Assembly: GCF_016862435.1 (NCBI RefSeq)
Contig: NZ_BOMY01000022.1
Span: forward strand, 124,001-188,000
Length of the DNA stretch: 64,000 nt
Reading direction: 5' to 3'
Source of the DNA: Paractinoplanes tereljensis
GTDB taxonomy: Bacteria > Actinomycetota > Actinomycetes > Mycobacteriales > Micromonosporaceae
Positions 43,541 to 52,074 of this stretch are shown piece by piece. Position 1 is the first letter of the stretch. Every line of letters starts with the position of its first letter. Under the pieces are notes generated by a model, which was not told the origin of the DNA, did no database searches, and saw only the letters and a list, made by a program, of their open reading frames with translations. Position numbers and translations under genes: made by a program.

Positions 43541-44842
43541 TCAGGAGATGCGGGATTCCGCGTCGACCCGGCTGATCGCGTCGACCAGGATCGCCAGGCC
43601 CTCGCGGGCCTCGTCCCCGGAAAGCGTCAGGGCCGGGCCGATCCGCAGCACGTTGCCGTAGAGCCCGCCCTTGCCGACCAGCAGGCCGCCGGCCCGGCAC
43701 TCGTCGAAGACCCGGACCGTCGCGACCGGGTCGGGCTCGCTGGTGCCCGGCCGGACGAACTCGACCCCGATCATCAGGCCGCGCCCGCGCACCTCCCCCA
43801 CGATCGGCACGTCCAGCGCCCGCAGCCCGTCCAGGATGATCGTGCCGACCTCGGCCGCGTTGGCCTGCAGGTCGTGCGAGAGCACGTAGTCGAGCACCGC
43901 GTTGCCGGCCGCCGCGGACAGCGGATTGCCACCGAAGGTCGAGAAGCTGATCGCCGGCACCGCGTTCATCACCGAGGCCCGCCCGACCACGCCGCCGAGC
44001 GCGAAACCGTTCCCGATCCCCTTGGCGAAGGTGACCAGGTCGGGCGTCACGCCGTGGGCCTGATAGCCCCAGAAATGCGACCCGGTGCGTCCCCAGCCGG
44101 TCTGCACCTCGTCCGCGATAAGCAAGATCCCAGACTCATTCAAGACCTTCTGGTACGCCCCCAGCACTCCATCGGGAGCAGCCACGAAGCCCCCGACTCC
44201 CTGGATCGGTTCGGCGATCAGCGCGGCCACGTCCCCGGCGGTCACCGTCGCGAGCACCTCGCGCAGGTCGTCGACCGCCGCCTCGGCCAGATCCCCGTCG
44301 GACAGCCCCACCATCCGCCCGCGCAGCCGGTCGGCCGACGCCAGCCAGGACACCGTCAGCGGGCTCAGCGAACTCGACGACCAGGACCGGTGCCCGGTGA
44401 CGGCCATGGTGGCGAAGGTGCGCCCGTGGTAGCTGTTCTTGATCGCCAGGATCTGGTTGGAGCGACGGGCGTTGGTCGCCATCAGCAGCGCGGTCTCGTT
44501 GGCCTCGGTGCCGGAGTTGGTGAGGAACACCCGGGCGTCCGGGATGCCGGAGAGCCGGGCGATCTTCTCGGCCAGCTCGACCTGCTGCCGGATCAGGTAC
44601 AGCGTCGAGGTGTGCACCACGCCGGTGCTGAGCTGCCGCTGCACCGCCTCGTTGATCTCGGCGATGTCGTACCCGATCATGTTGGTCAGCACGCCGCCGA
44701 AGAAGTCCAGGTAGGTGCGGCCGTCGCTGCCTACGACTCGCCGTCCCGAGCCGGAGACGATCTCGATCGCGTCGTCGCCGTAGTAGATCGGCATCCAGTC
44801 GGGCAGCACGGCTTTGTGACGAGCCAGCAGGTCATCGGTCAT
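43541..44842 (-). CDS. Class III aminotransferase (AGXT2/beta-alanine-pyruvate type)
   Basis: This 433-residue PLP enzyme has FLTNSGTEANETALLMATNARR, KNSYHGRTFATMAVTG, D244 in LLIADEVQTGWGRTG and the cofactor lysine K274 in TFAKGIGNGFALGGVVG. It resembles mitochondrial AGXT2, which transaminates beta-alanine and beta-aminoisobutyrate. In this cluster it would convert the beta-amino acid end products of pyrimidine breakdown to semialdehydes. ATG 44842 lies 17 bases after the MocR gene stop on the same strand, so the two are probably cotranscribed. Confidence 0.91.
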   Translation of the reverse strand: MTDDLLARHKAVLPDWMPIYYGDDAIEIVSGSGRRVVGSDGRTYLDFFGGVLTNMIGYDIAEINEAVQRQLSTGVVHTSTLYLIRQQVELAEKIARLSGIPDARVFLTNSGTEANETALLMATNARRSNQILAIKNSYHGRTFATMAVTGHRSWSSSSLSPLTVSWLASADRLRGRMVGLSDGDLAEAAVDDLREVLATVTAGDVAALIAEPIQGVGGFVAAPDGVLGAYQKVLNESGILLIADEVQTGWGRTGSHFWGYQAHGVTPDLVTFAKGIGNGFALGGVVGRASVMNAVPAISFSTFGGNPLSAAAGNAVLDYVLSHDLQANAAEVGTIILDGLRALDVPIVGEVRGRGLMIGVEFVRPGTSEPDPVATVRVFDECRAGGLLVGKGGLYGNVLRIGPALTLSGDEAREGLAILVDAISRVDAESRIS

Positions 44843-44859
44843 CGGGAGACTCCAAGCGA

Positions 44860-46233
44860 TCAGCGCCAGCCGCGGGGGTGCTGGCGGGTTCGGGGGCCGC
44901 TGCCGCGGCTGTCCAGGATGGCCGCCGAGGCGAGGGCGTCGGCGAGTTCGTCGTAGCCGTCGGCGACCAGTCCAGCCGTGACACGAAGGTGGTCGCTGTC
45001 GATCGGGGTGACACAGAACGGGGCACCGGGCGCCACCGCGATCCCCTGCGCGGCCAGCGAGACGAGCGCGATCTGCTGGTCGTCGACCGCCATCCACAGG
45101 TTGATGCCGTCGCCGGCGGTGGCGGTCACCCCGCGGTCGTGCAGGCGGGTGAGCAGGGCCGTGCGTCGCGCGGCGTACGCCTCCCGGGCGTCGGCGACCT
45201 GCGCGGCCGCGATCGGGTCGGTGAGCAGATCGAGCAGCACGGCCTGCAGCAGCCGGCTGGACCAGCCAGGGCCGAGGTGGCGCCGGTCGGCGACCGCGGC
45301 GACCACGCCGGCCGGTCCGCCGATCGCGGCCAGCCGCAGGTCGGGCCCGTGGCTCTTGGAGAAGCTGGCGACGTGCACGGTCCGGTCCGGCAGGTGCGCG
45401 CCGAGGCTGACCGGGGCCGCCGACGCGATGTCGCCGACGTGATCGTCCTCGACCACGGTGACCGACGGGAATTCCTTCAAGACGCGGGCCAGCGCGGCGG
45501 CCCGCACCGAAGTCAGGCTGGCGCCGGTCGGGTTGTGGGCCCGGGGCTGCAGGAACACCGCGACAGCCGGGTGTTCGACCAGGACGCCGTGCAGCCGGTC
45601 GGGTCGCATGCCGGATGAGTCCATCGGCACCCCGATGACCGTGGCGCCGACCGTCTGCAGCAGGTCGAGCAGCGGCGGGAAGGCCGGATTCTCCACGATC
45701 ACGTGGTCACCGAAGCGAACCACGGCGGCGATCACCCGATCGAGGGCGTCCAGCGCGCCGTCCACCACGGTGAGCCGCTCGGGCCGGAACGGCCAGCGCT
45801 CGCGCAGCACCGCCTCGAGCTCGGGCAGCACCGGGGCGTCCAGGTAGCCGGCGGTCAACCGGCCGTCGCCGAGCCGCTTGAGCGCGTCGGTGAGGTCGGG
45901 CAGCAGGTCGTGGTCGGGCACCCCGGTGGACAGATCTTGCGACACCACGGCGTGCGCGCCCATCTGCGCGTACCGCCAGCCCTGGCGGGGTCCGCCGGGC
46001 ATCGCCACGAACGTGCCGGACCGGCCGCGGGTCTGGATCGCACCGGCCCGGGCCAGGCTGCGCCAGGCCTCGCTGACCGTGGTCGGGCTGACGCCGAGCT
46101 CGCGGGCGACGTCCCGGACGGTGGGCAGCCGGGTCCCGGCCGGCAGGCTTCCGGCGCTGACCAGACGGCCGACGGCCGCGGCAATTCCCCGGGCGCTGCG
46201 ATCATCCACCGCCCCGGCGATTAGCGCGATCAA
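44860..46233 (-). CDS. MocR-type GntR/aminotransferase-domain regulator
   Basis: The 457-residue regulator joins a GntR winged helix (GIAAAVGRLVSAGSLPAGTRLPTVRDVARELGVSPTTVSEAWRSLARAGAIQTRGRSGTFVA) to a type I aminotransferase fold with the PLP lysine in HVASFSKSHGPDLRLAAIGG and NPTGASLTSVRA. TTG 46233 is chosen because GGAAGG lies 5 bases upstream; further upstream ATG choices have no ribosome site. It is divergent from the catabolic operon at 46419. The effector is probably a beta-amino acid sensed through PLP, by analogy with other MocR proteins. Confidence 0.92.
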   Translation of the reverse strand: MIALIAGAVDDRSARGIAAAVGRLVSAGSLPAGTRLPTVRDVARELGVSPTTVSEAWRSLARAGAIQTRGRSGTFVAMPGGPRQGWRYAQMGAHAVVSQDLSTGVPDHDLLPDLTDALKRLGDGRLTAGYLDAPVLPELEAVLRERWPFRPERLTVVDGALDALDRVIAAVVRFGDHVIVENPAFPPLLDLLQTVGATVIGVPMDSSGMRPDRLHGVLVEHPAVAVFLQPRAHNPTGASLTSVRAAALARVLKEFPSVTVVEDDHVGDIASAAPVSLGAHLPDRTVHVASFSKSHGPDLRLAAIGGPAGVVAAVADRRHLGPGWSSRLLQAVLLDLLTDPIAAAQVADAREAYAARRTALLTRLHDRGVTATAGDGINLWMAVDDQQIALVSLAAQGIAVAPGAPFCVTPIDSDHLRVTAGLVADGYDELADALASAAILDSRGSGPRTRQHPRGWR

Positions 46234-46270
46234 GTTTGCCTTCCTGAAACATTTTGTAACGTACGGGCAA

Positions 46271-46299
46271 TTGTTCGGCTCGATGTGTGTCGTTAGTGT
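46271..46299 (+). promoter_or_regulatory. Promoter of the pyrimidine-type catabolic operon
   Basis: TTGTTC (46271-46276) and TAGTGT (46294-46299) are 17 bases apart, giving a leader of about 113 bases. ATGTGTGTCG between them repeats TGTG and may be part of the MocR site. AAGGAGGG stands 5 bases before ATG 46419, a very strong ribosome site. Confidence 0.46.
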
Positions 46300-46418
46300 C
46301 CTACGGCATCTGAACCTGACAAGCAAGACCTAGCGAAGGCCGTATAACGGGGAGTAGACAACTGATCACAGGCGCTCCACCGTGCCCGTGAGCTGTAACT
46401 AGATCAAGGAGGGCAGTC

Positions 46419-47258
46419 ATGACCGACATCGTCCGCGCCGCTCTGGTCCAGACCACCTGGACCGGCGACAAGGAATCGATGATCAAGGCGCACGAGGATT
46501 ACGCCCGTGACGCCGCCGCCCAGGGGGCGAAGGTGATCTGCTTCCAGGAGCTCTTCTACGGCCCCTACTTCTGCCAGGTGCAGGACGCCGCGTACTACGA
46601 ATATGCCGAATCCATCCCCGGCCCCACGACCGAGCGTTTCCAGGCCCTCGCGGCCGAGCTCGGCCTGGTGATGGTCCTGCCGATGTACGAGAAGGAGCAG
46701 GAGGGCGTCCTCTACAACACCGCCGCGGTGGTCGACGCCGACGGCAAGTACCTCGGCAAGTACCGCAAGCACCACATCCCGCAGGTCAACGGCTTCTGGG
46801 AGAAGTTCTACTTCCGGCCGGGCAACCTCGGCTTCCCGGTGTTCGACACCGCGGTCGGCAAGGTCGGCGTCTACATCTGCTACGACCGGCACTTCCCGGA
46901 GGGCTGGCGCGAGCTCGGCCTGGGCGGCGCCCAGATCGTCTTCAACCCGTCCGCCACCAGCCGCGGCCTGTCCAGCTACCTCTGGCAGCTGGAGCAGCCG
47001 GCCAGCGCGGTGGCGAATGAATACTTCATCGGCGCGATCAACCGGGTCGGCATCGAGGAACTCGGCGACGACGACTTCTACGGGCAGAGCTACTTCGTCG
47101 ACCCGGAGGGCAAGTTCGTCGGCGAGGTCGGCGACACCCACAACCCCGAGCTGATCATCCGCGACCTCGACCTGGGCCTGATCAAGACGGTCCGCGAGCG
47201 CTGGCAGTTCTACCGCGACCGCCGCCCGGAGGCCTACACCCGGACGGTGGAGCTGTGA
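46419..47258 (+). CDS. Beta-ureidopropionase / N-carbamoyl-amino acid amidohydrolase (nitrilase superfamily)
   Basis: This 279-residue enzyme hydrolyses N-carbamoyl-beta-alanine to beta-alanine, CO2 and ammonia, the third step of reductive pyrimidine breakdown. The catalytic triad is E44 in ICFQELFYG, K117 in KYRKHHIPQ and C154 in YICYDRHFPEG. QVNGFWEKFYFRPG and FNPSATSRGLSSYLWQLEQPASAVANEYFIGAINRVG are characteristic of this branch. It is the first gene of the operon and overlaps the dihydropyrimidinase GTG by 4 bases. Confidence 0.95.
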   Translation: MTDIVRAALVQTTWTGDKESMIKAHEDYARDAAAQGAKVICFQELFYGPYFCQVQDAAYYEYAESIPGPTTERFQALAAELGLVMVLPMYEKEQEGVLYNTAAVVDADGKYLGKYRKHHIPQVNGFWEKFYFRPGNLGFPVFDTAVGKVGVYICYDRHFPEGWRELGLGGAQIVFNPSATSRGLSSYLWQLEQPASAVANEYFIGAINRVGIEELGDDDFYGQSYFVDPEGKFVGEVGDTHNPELIIRDLDLGLIKTVRERWQFYRDRRPEAYTRTVEL

Positions 47259-48655
47259 CCATCCTGATCAAGGGCGGGACGGTCGTCGGGCCGTCCGGCC
47301 CCTACTCCGGCGACGTGCTCGTCGACGGCGAGACCATCGCGGCGATCTTCGCACCGGGCCAGGCTCCCGAGGGCCCGGAGATCATCGACGCGACCGGGAA
47401 GTACGTGATCCCGGGCGCCATCGACGCGCACACCCACATGCAGATGCCGTTCGGCGGCACCGAGGCCAGCGACACCTTCGACACCGGCACCCGGGCCGCC
47501 GCCATCGGCGGCACCACCACGATCATCGACTTCGCCATCCAGCGGTACGGCGAGGTCGTCCAGGACGGGCTGGCCGCCTGGCACGCCAAGACGGCCGGCG
47601 AGTGCCACATCGACTACGGCTTCCACATGATCGTCGGCGGGGTCGACGACGACTCGCTCAAGGCGATGGACTACCTGGTCGCGAACGAGGGCATCAGCAG
47701 CTTCAAGCTGTTCATGGCGTACCCGGGGGTCTTCTACTCGGACGACGGCCAGATCCTGCGGGCGATGCAGAAGGCGCGCGAGAACGGCGCCATGATCATG
47801 ATGCACGCCGAGAACGGGCCGGCCATCGACGTACTCGTCAAGCAGGCCCTGGAGCGCGGCGAGACCGACCCGATCTTCCACGGCCTGACCCGGCCGCAGG
47901 AGCTGGAGGCGGAAGCCACCAGCCGGGCCATCTGGCTGGCCAGCGTGGCCGCCGACTGCCCGCTCTACATCGTGCACCTGAGCGCGTCCAAGGCGCTGGA
48001 GCAGGTGCGCAACGCCCGCGACCTGGGCCGCAACGTGTTCGCCGAGACCTGCCCGCAGTACCTGTACCTGACGCTTGAGGACCAGCTCGGCGCGCCCGGC
48101 TTCGACGGCGCCAAGTGGGTCTGCTCGACGCCGCTGCGCTCCGGCAAGGAGAGCCACCGCGCCGACCTGTGGCAGGGCCTGCGCACCAACGACCTCTCCG
48201 TGGTCTCGACCGACCACTGCCCCTTCTGCATGAAGGACCAGAAGGAGATGGGCATCGGCGACTTCTCCAAGATCCCGAACGGCATCGGCAGCGTCGAACA
48301 CCGCGTCGACCTGCTCTACCAAGGCGTCGTCGACAAGAAGCTGTCGCTCGCCCGCTGGGTCGAGACGATCGCGACCACGCCGGCCCGGATGTTCGGCATG
48401 TACCCGAAGAAGGGCATCATCGCGCCCGGCTCGGACGCCGACATCGTGCTCTACGACCCCAACGGCCGCACCCGGATCAGCGTCGAGACCCACCACATGA
48501 ACATGGACTACTCGGCCTGGGAAGGCTGGGAGATCGACGGCAAGGTCGACACCGTCCTGTCCCGCGGCGAGGTCCTGGTCAGCGGCGGAAACTACCAAGG
48601 CCGAAAAGGCCGCGGCAAGTACGTCCCCCGCTCGCTCAGCGATTACCTGGTCTGA
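47255..48655 (+). CDS. hydA: Dihydropyrimidinase / D-hydantoinase
   Basis: The 466-residue amidohydrolase opens the ring of dihydrouracil, dihydrothymine or hydantoins. Metal ligands are H59 and H61 in DAHTHMQMPFGG, the carbamylated lysine K151 in SSFKLFMAYPG, and later histidines in MMHAENG and IVHLSASKAL, with the aspartate in STDHCPF. The C-terminal GRTRISVETHHMNMDYSAWEGWEIDG is the family signature. GTG 47255 overlaps the preceding stop. Its product is the substrate of the ureidopropionase next to it. Confidence 0.95.
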   Translation: MTILIKGGTVVGPSGPYSGDVLVDGETIAAIFAPGQAPEGPEIIDATGKYVIPGAIDAHTHMQMPFGGTEASDTFDTGTRAAAIGGTTTIIDFAIQRYGEVVQDGLAAWHAKTAGECHIDYGFHMIVGGVDDDSLKAMDYLVANEGISSFKLFMAYPGVFYSDDGQILRAMQKARENGAMIMMHAENGPAIDVLVKQALERGETDPIFHGLTRPQELEAEATSRAIWLASVAADCPLYIVHLSASKALEQVRNARDLGRNVFAETCPQYLYLTLEDQLGAPGFDGAKWVCSTPLRSGKESHRADLWQGLRTNDLSVVSTDHCPFCMKDQKEMGIGDFSKIPNGIGSVEHRVDLLYQGVVDKKLSLARWVETIATTPARMFGMYPKKGIIAPGSDADIVLYDPNGRTRISVETHHMNMDYSAWEGWEIDGKVDTVLSRGEVLVSGGNYQGRKGRGKYVPRSLSDYLV

Positions 48656-48665
48656 GGGGCGCACG

Positions 48666-49661
48666 ATGGATATCGGAGTCGTTTTACAGAACGACCCGCC
48701 CGCCCGGGGCGTGGTCGAGTTGGCCAAGAAGGCCGAAGCGGCCGGCTTCAGCCACGTGTGGACGTTCGACTCGCACGTGCTGTGGCAGGAGCCGTTCGTC
48801 ATCTACTCGAAGATCCTCGACGAGACCGAACGCGTAATCGTCGGGCCGATGGTCACCAACCCGGGCACCCGGGACTGGACCGTCCTCGCCTCGACCTTCG
48901 CCACCCTCAACGAGATGTACGGCAACCGGACCGTCTGCGGCATCGGCCGGGGCGACTCGGCCCTGCGGGTGCTCGGCGCCCAGCCACAGACCCTCGGGCA
49001 GCTCCGCGAAGCGGTCCAGGTCATCAAGGGCCTGGGCAGCGGCGAAAAGGTCACCCTGCGCGGCAAGGAACTCCAGTTCGCCTGGGCGCCCGACTCGCGC
49101 CTGGAGGTCTGGGTCGCCGCGTACGGCCCGAAAGCCCTGGCCCTGACCGGTGAGGTGGGCGACGGCTACATCCTGCAGCTCGCCGACCCGGACATCGCGG
49201 CCTGGATGATCGGCGCGGTCCGCGCCGCCGCCGAAAAAGCCGGCCGGGACCCCCTCGCCATCAAGTTCTGTGTGGCCGCGCCGGCCTACGTCGGCGACGA
49301 CCTCGAACACCAGCGGGAACAGACCCGGTGGTTCGGCGGCATGGTCGGCAACCACGTCGCCGACATCGTCGGCCGCTACGGCGAGGGCGGGGCGGTGCCG
49401 CAGGCACTGACCGACTACATCAAGGCCCGGCAGGGGTACGACTACGCCGAGCACGGGCGGGCCGGCAACAGCCACACCAGCTTCGTGCCCGACGAGATCG
49501 TCGACCGGTTCTGCATCCTCGGCCCGGTGGAGAACCACCTCAAGAGGCTCGAAGAGCTGAAAGCACTGGGCGTGGACCAGTTCGCCGTCTATCTCCAGCA
49601 CGACGCCAAACTGGAAACCCTCGAAGCGTACGGGTCACAGATCATCCCGGCGTTCGCGTGA
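48666..49661 (+). CDS. LLM-class F420-dependent oxidoreductase (TIGR03842-like)
   Basis: This 331-residue luciferase-like TIM barrel begins MDIGVVLQNDPPARGVVELAKKAEAAGFSHVWTFDSH and has GPMVTNPGTRDWTVLASTFATLNEMYGNRTVCGIGRGDSALRVLG and WVAAYGPKALALTGEVGDGYILQLADPD, the layout of the F420 group often linked to hydantoinase-type genes. It would transfer hydride between coenzyme F420 and a ring substrate. It lies between dihydropyrimidinase and the importer in one operon, and no classical dihydropyrimidine dehydrogenase is present, so it may interconvert a pyrimidine and its dihydro form. That role is an inference. Confidence 0.92.
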   Translation: MDIGVVLQNDPPARGVVELAKKAEAAGFSHVWTFDSHVLWQEPFVIYSKILDETERVIVGPMVTNPGTRDWTVLASTFATLNEMYGNRTVCGIGRGDSALRVLGAQPQTLGQLREAVQVIKGLGSGEKVTLRGKELQFAWAPDSRLEVWVAAYGPKALALTGEVGDGYILQLADPDIAAWMIGAVRAAAEKAGRDPLAIKFCVAAPAYVGDDLEHQREQTRWFGGMVGNHVADIVGRYGEGGAVPQALTDYIKARQGYDYAEHGRAGNSHTSFVPDEIVDRFCILGPVENHLKRLEELKALGVDQFAVYLQHDAKLETLEAYGSQIIPAFA

Positions 49662-50500
49662 GAAGAACCCTGTACGTCCTCCTCGGCGTCGCGATCTTCG
49701 CGGCGCTGTGGGAGGGCTACAAACTCGTCGGCAGCCCCGACGGCACGGTGCTGTTCGGGGTGCGGTTCCTGCCGCGCGCCGACGACCTCTCCATGCCGCA
49801 CCTGTGGACGGTGCTCCAACGGCTCGGCCGGCCGGAACTCACCGGCGGCGACCCGGTCTGGATCGTGGTGCTGCACGCGTGCGCGTTCACGTTCGGCATC
49901 ACCGCGGTCGGCTTCCTCGGCGGTGCCCTGGTCGGGCTGCTGCTCGCGGTCCTCATGCAGCAGTTCCGGATCGTCGAACGCGGCCTGCTCCCGTACGTCA
50001 TCCTCAGCCAGACCGTGCCGCTCATCGCGATCGCGCCGCTGATGGCCGGCTGGGGCGGCACCATCATGCCGCCCTGGGCCACCGTCTCGGTGATCGCGTC
50101 CTACCTGGCGTTCTTCCCGGTCGCGGTGGGCCTGCTGCGCGGACTGCAGTCGCCGACCGCGAGCGGGGTGGAACTGATGCGCAGTTACGCCGCCGGGTGG
50201 TGGCGCACGCTGATCAAGCTCCGGCTGCCGGCCTCGCTGCCCTACCTGTTCCCGGCGCTGCGGCTGGCCGGCGCGGCCGCCGTGGTGGGTGCGGTGGTCG
50301 GCGAGATCTCCACCGGCACCCGCGGCGGCATCGGCCGCCTGATCATCGAGTACTCCCGCGAGGCCACCTCGGATCCCGCGAAGGTCTACACCGCGATGCT
50401 CGGCGCGGCCCTGCTGGGCCTGTTCGTCGCCGGCGTCGTCAGCCTGCTGGAAGTGCCGCTGATGCGGCACCGGCGCCACGTGGAGGTGGTGACTCTGTGA
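49658..50500 (+). CDS. ABC importer permease (SsuC/TauC-like), first
   Basis: The 280-residue permease has six membrane segments. The inner-membrane coupling loop ELMRSYAAGWWRTLIKLRLPASLPYLFPALRLAGAAAVVGAVVGE carries the EAA-type motif. GTG 49658 overlaps the oxidoreductase stop (GTGA). With the ATPase, second permease and NMT1/THI5-like lipoprotein it forms one importer for a pyrimidine or thiamine-precursor-like compound. Confidence 0.94.
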   Translation: MRRTLYVLLGVAIFAALWEGYKLVGSPDGTVLFGVRFLPRADDLSMPHLWTVLQRLGRPELTGGDPVWIVVLHACAFTFGITAVGFLGGALVGLLLAVLMQQFRIVERGLLPYVILSQTVPLIAIAPLMAGWGGTIMPPWATVSVIASYLAFFPVAVGLLRGLQSPTASGVELMRSYAAGWWRTLIKLRLPASLPYLFPALRLAGAAAVVGAVVGEISTGTRGGIGRLIIEYSREATSDPAKVYTAMLGAALLGLFVAGVVSLLEVPLMRHRRHVEVVTL

Positions 50501-51276
50501 CCGCAGTGGTCGTGGACAACGTGACCAAGGTCTTCAACCAGGGCAGGTCCGACGAGGTGACTGCCCTCTCCGATGTCGAGTTGACCGTGGGCGACGGCGA
50601 GTTCGTCTCGCTGATCGGGCCCTCCGGGTGCGGCAAGAGCACCCTGCTGCGCCTGGTCGCCGACCTGATCCAGCCCACCACCGGCACGGTCACCGTGGCC
50701 GGTAAGAGCGCCGACAAGGCGCGCCGCGACCAGGACTACGGCATCGCGTTCCAGCAGGCCGGGCTCTTCGAGTGGCGGACCGTGCTGCGCAACGTGGAAC
50801 TCCCCCTCGAACTGCGCGGGCTGAAGAAGGCCGAGCGCCGGGCCAAGGCCGAGGAGATGCTCGCGCTGGTCGGTCTGGCCGACTTCGCCGGGCACTACCC
50901 GGCCCAGCTCTCCGGTGGCATGCAGCAGCGGGTCGCGATCGCCCGGGCCCTCGCCGTGCAGCCGCCGCTGCTGCTGATGGACGAGCCGTTCGGCGCGCTC
51001 GACGAGATGACCCGGGAACGGCTGCAGACCGAACTGCTCGGCATCTGCGCGAAGACCGGCACCAGCACCGTCTTCGTCACCCACTCGATCTCCGAGGCGG
51101 TGTTCCTGTCCACCAAGGTGGTGGTGATGTCGGCCCGGCCCGGCCGGATCACCGCTTCCATCGACGTCGACCTGCCCGCCCGCGACGAGGCGGCCCGGCA
51201 GTCCGAGAAGTACTTCGAGCACGTCACCGCCGTACGGCAGGCTCTGCGAGGCGTACCCGCGAAGAGCGCGACATGA
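50497..51276 (+). CDS. ABC importer ATP-binding protein (SsuB/TauB-like)
   Basis: The 259-residue ATPase shows Walker A GPSGCGKST, Q-loop FQQAGLFEW, signature LSGGMQQRVAIARALA, Walker B LLLMDEPFGALDEMTRE and switch histidine FVTHS. GTG 50497 overlaps the stop of permease 1, and its own stop overlaps the ATG of permease 2, so the three are tightly coupled. It energises the uptake system of the catabolic operon. Confidence 0.95.
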   Translation: MTAVVVDNVTKVFNQGRSDEVTALSDVELTVGDGEFVSLIGPSGCGKSTLLRLVADLIQPTTGTVTVAGKSADKARRDQDYGIAFQQAGLFEWRTVLRNVELPLELRGLKKAERRAKAEEMLALVGLADFAGHYPAQLSGGMQQRVAIARALAVQPPLLLMDEPFGALDEMTRERLQTELLGICAKTGTSTVFVTHSISEAVFLSTKVVVMSARPGRITASIDVDLPARDEAARQSEKYFEHVTAVRQALRGVPAKSAT

Positions 51277-52037
51277 AGTTCCTGCGCAGTGTCCTCCCGC
51301 CGCTGGTCGTCGGCGTAGCCGCGATCGCGGCCTGGCAGTTGACCGTGACCCTCGGCCGGATCGCGCCGTTCATCCTGCCCGCCCCCAGCGCGATCTGGGC
51401 CGAGCTGGTCGAGCAGAAGCAGAACGTCTGGGAGGCGGGCCTGGCCAGCGGCGAGAACGCGCTGATCGGGCTGGTCGCCGGGGCGATCCTGGGAGTGCTC
51501 GCGGCGATGGCGGCCAGCCGGTTCCGGCCGCTCGCCGAGGTGTCCATCCCGTTCGCGGCGTTCGTCAGCGCGCTGCCGATCATCGCGCTCGCGCCGATCC
51601 TCAACAACATGTTCGAGGCCACCAGCAGCATCCCCCGCCGGCTGGTCGCCGCGATCATCGTGTTCTTCCCGGTCTTCCTCAACACGCTGCGCGGGCTGCG
51701 CGAGGTCGACCCGATCCACCAGGAGCTCATGCACACCTACGCCGCGAGCGGCTGGACCTTCGCCCGCAAGGTCCGGCTGCCCGGCGCGCTCCCCTACGTC
51801 TTCACCGGCCTGCGGCAGGCGTCGTCGCTGGCCGTGATCGCCGCGGTCGTCGCCGAGTACTTCGGCGGGCTGCAGGACGGGCTCGGCTCCCGGATCACCT
51901 CCGCGGCGTCGTTCACCGCCTACCCCCGTGCCTGGGCCTTCGTGGTCGGCGCCTGCCTGCTCGGACTCGCCTTCTACCTGACCACGCTCCTGCTGGAGCG
52001 GCTCGCCATGCCGTGGCGTACACGGCTGATCTCCTGA
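51273..52037 (+). CDS. ABC importer permease (SsuC/TauC-like), second
   Basis: The 254-residue permease has six membrane segments and the coupling loop HQELMHTYAASGWTFARKVRLPGALPYVFTGLRQASSLAVIAAVVAEYFGG. It is only distantly similar to the first permease, so the importer channel is a heterodimer. ATG 51273 overlaps the ATPase stop. The substrate-binding lipoprotein follows after 37 bases. Confidence 0.94.
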   Translation: MKFLRSVLPPLVVGVAAIAAWQLTVTLGRIAPFILPAPSAIWAELVEQKQNVWEAGLASGENALIGLVAGAILGVLAAMAASRFRPLAEVSIPFAAFVSALPIIALAPILNNMFEATSSIPRRLVAAIIVFFPVFLNTLRGLREVDPIHQELMHTYAASGWTFARKVRLPGALPYVFTGLRQASSLAVIAAVVAEYFGGLQDGLGSRITSAASFTAYPRAWAFVVGACLLGLAFYLTTLLLERLAMPWRTRLIS

Positions 52038-52074
52038 TCTTTTGATCTTCCAAAATTCCCTCGGAGGTTCTTTA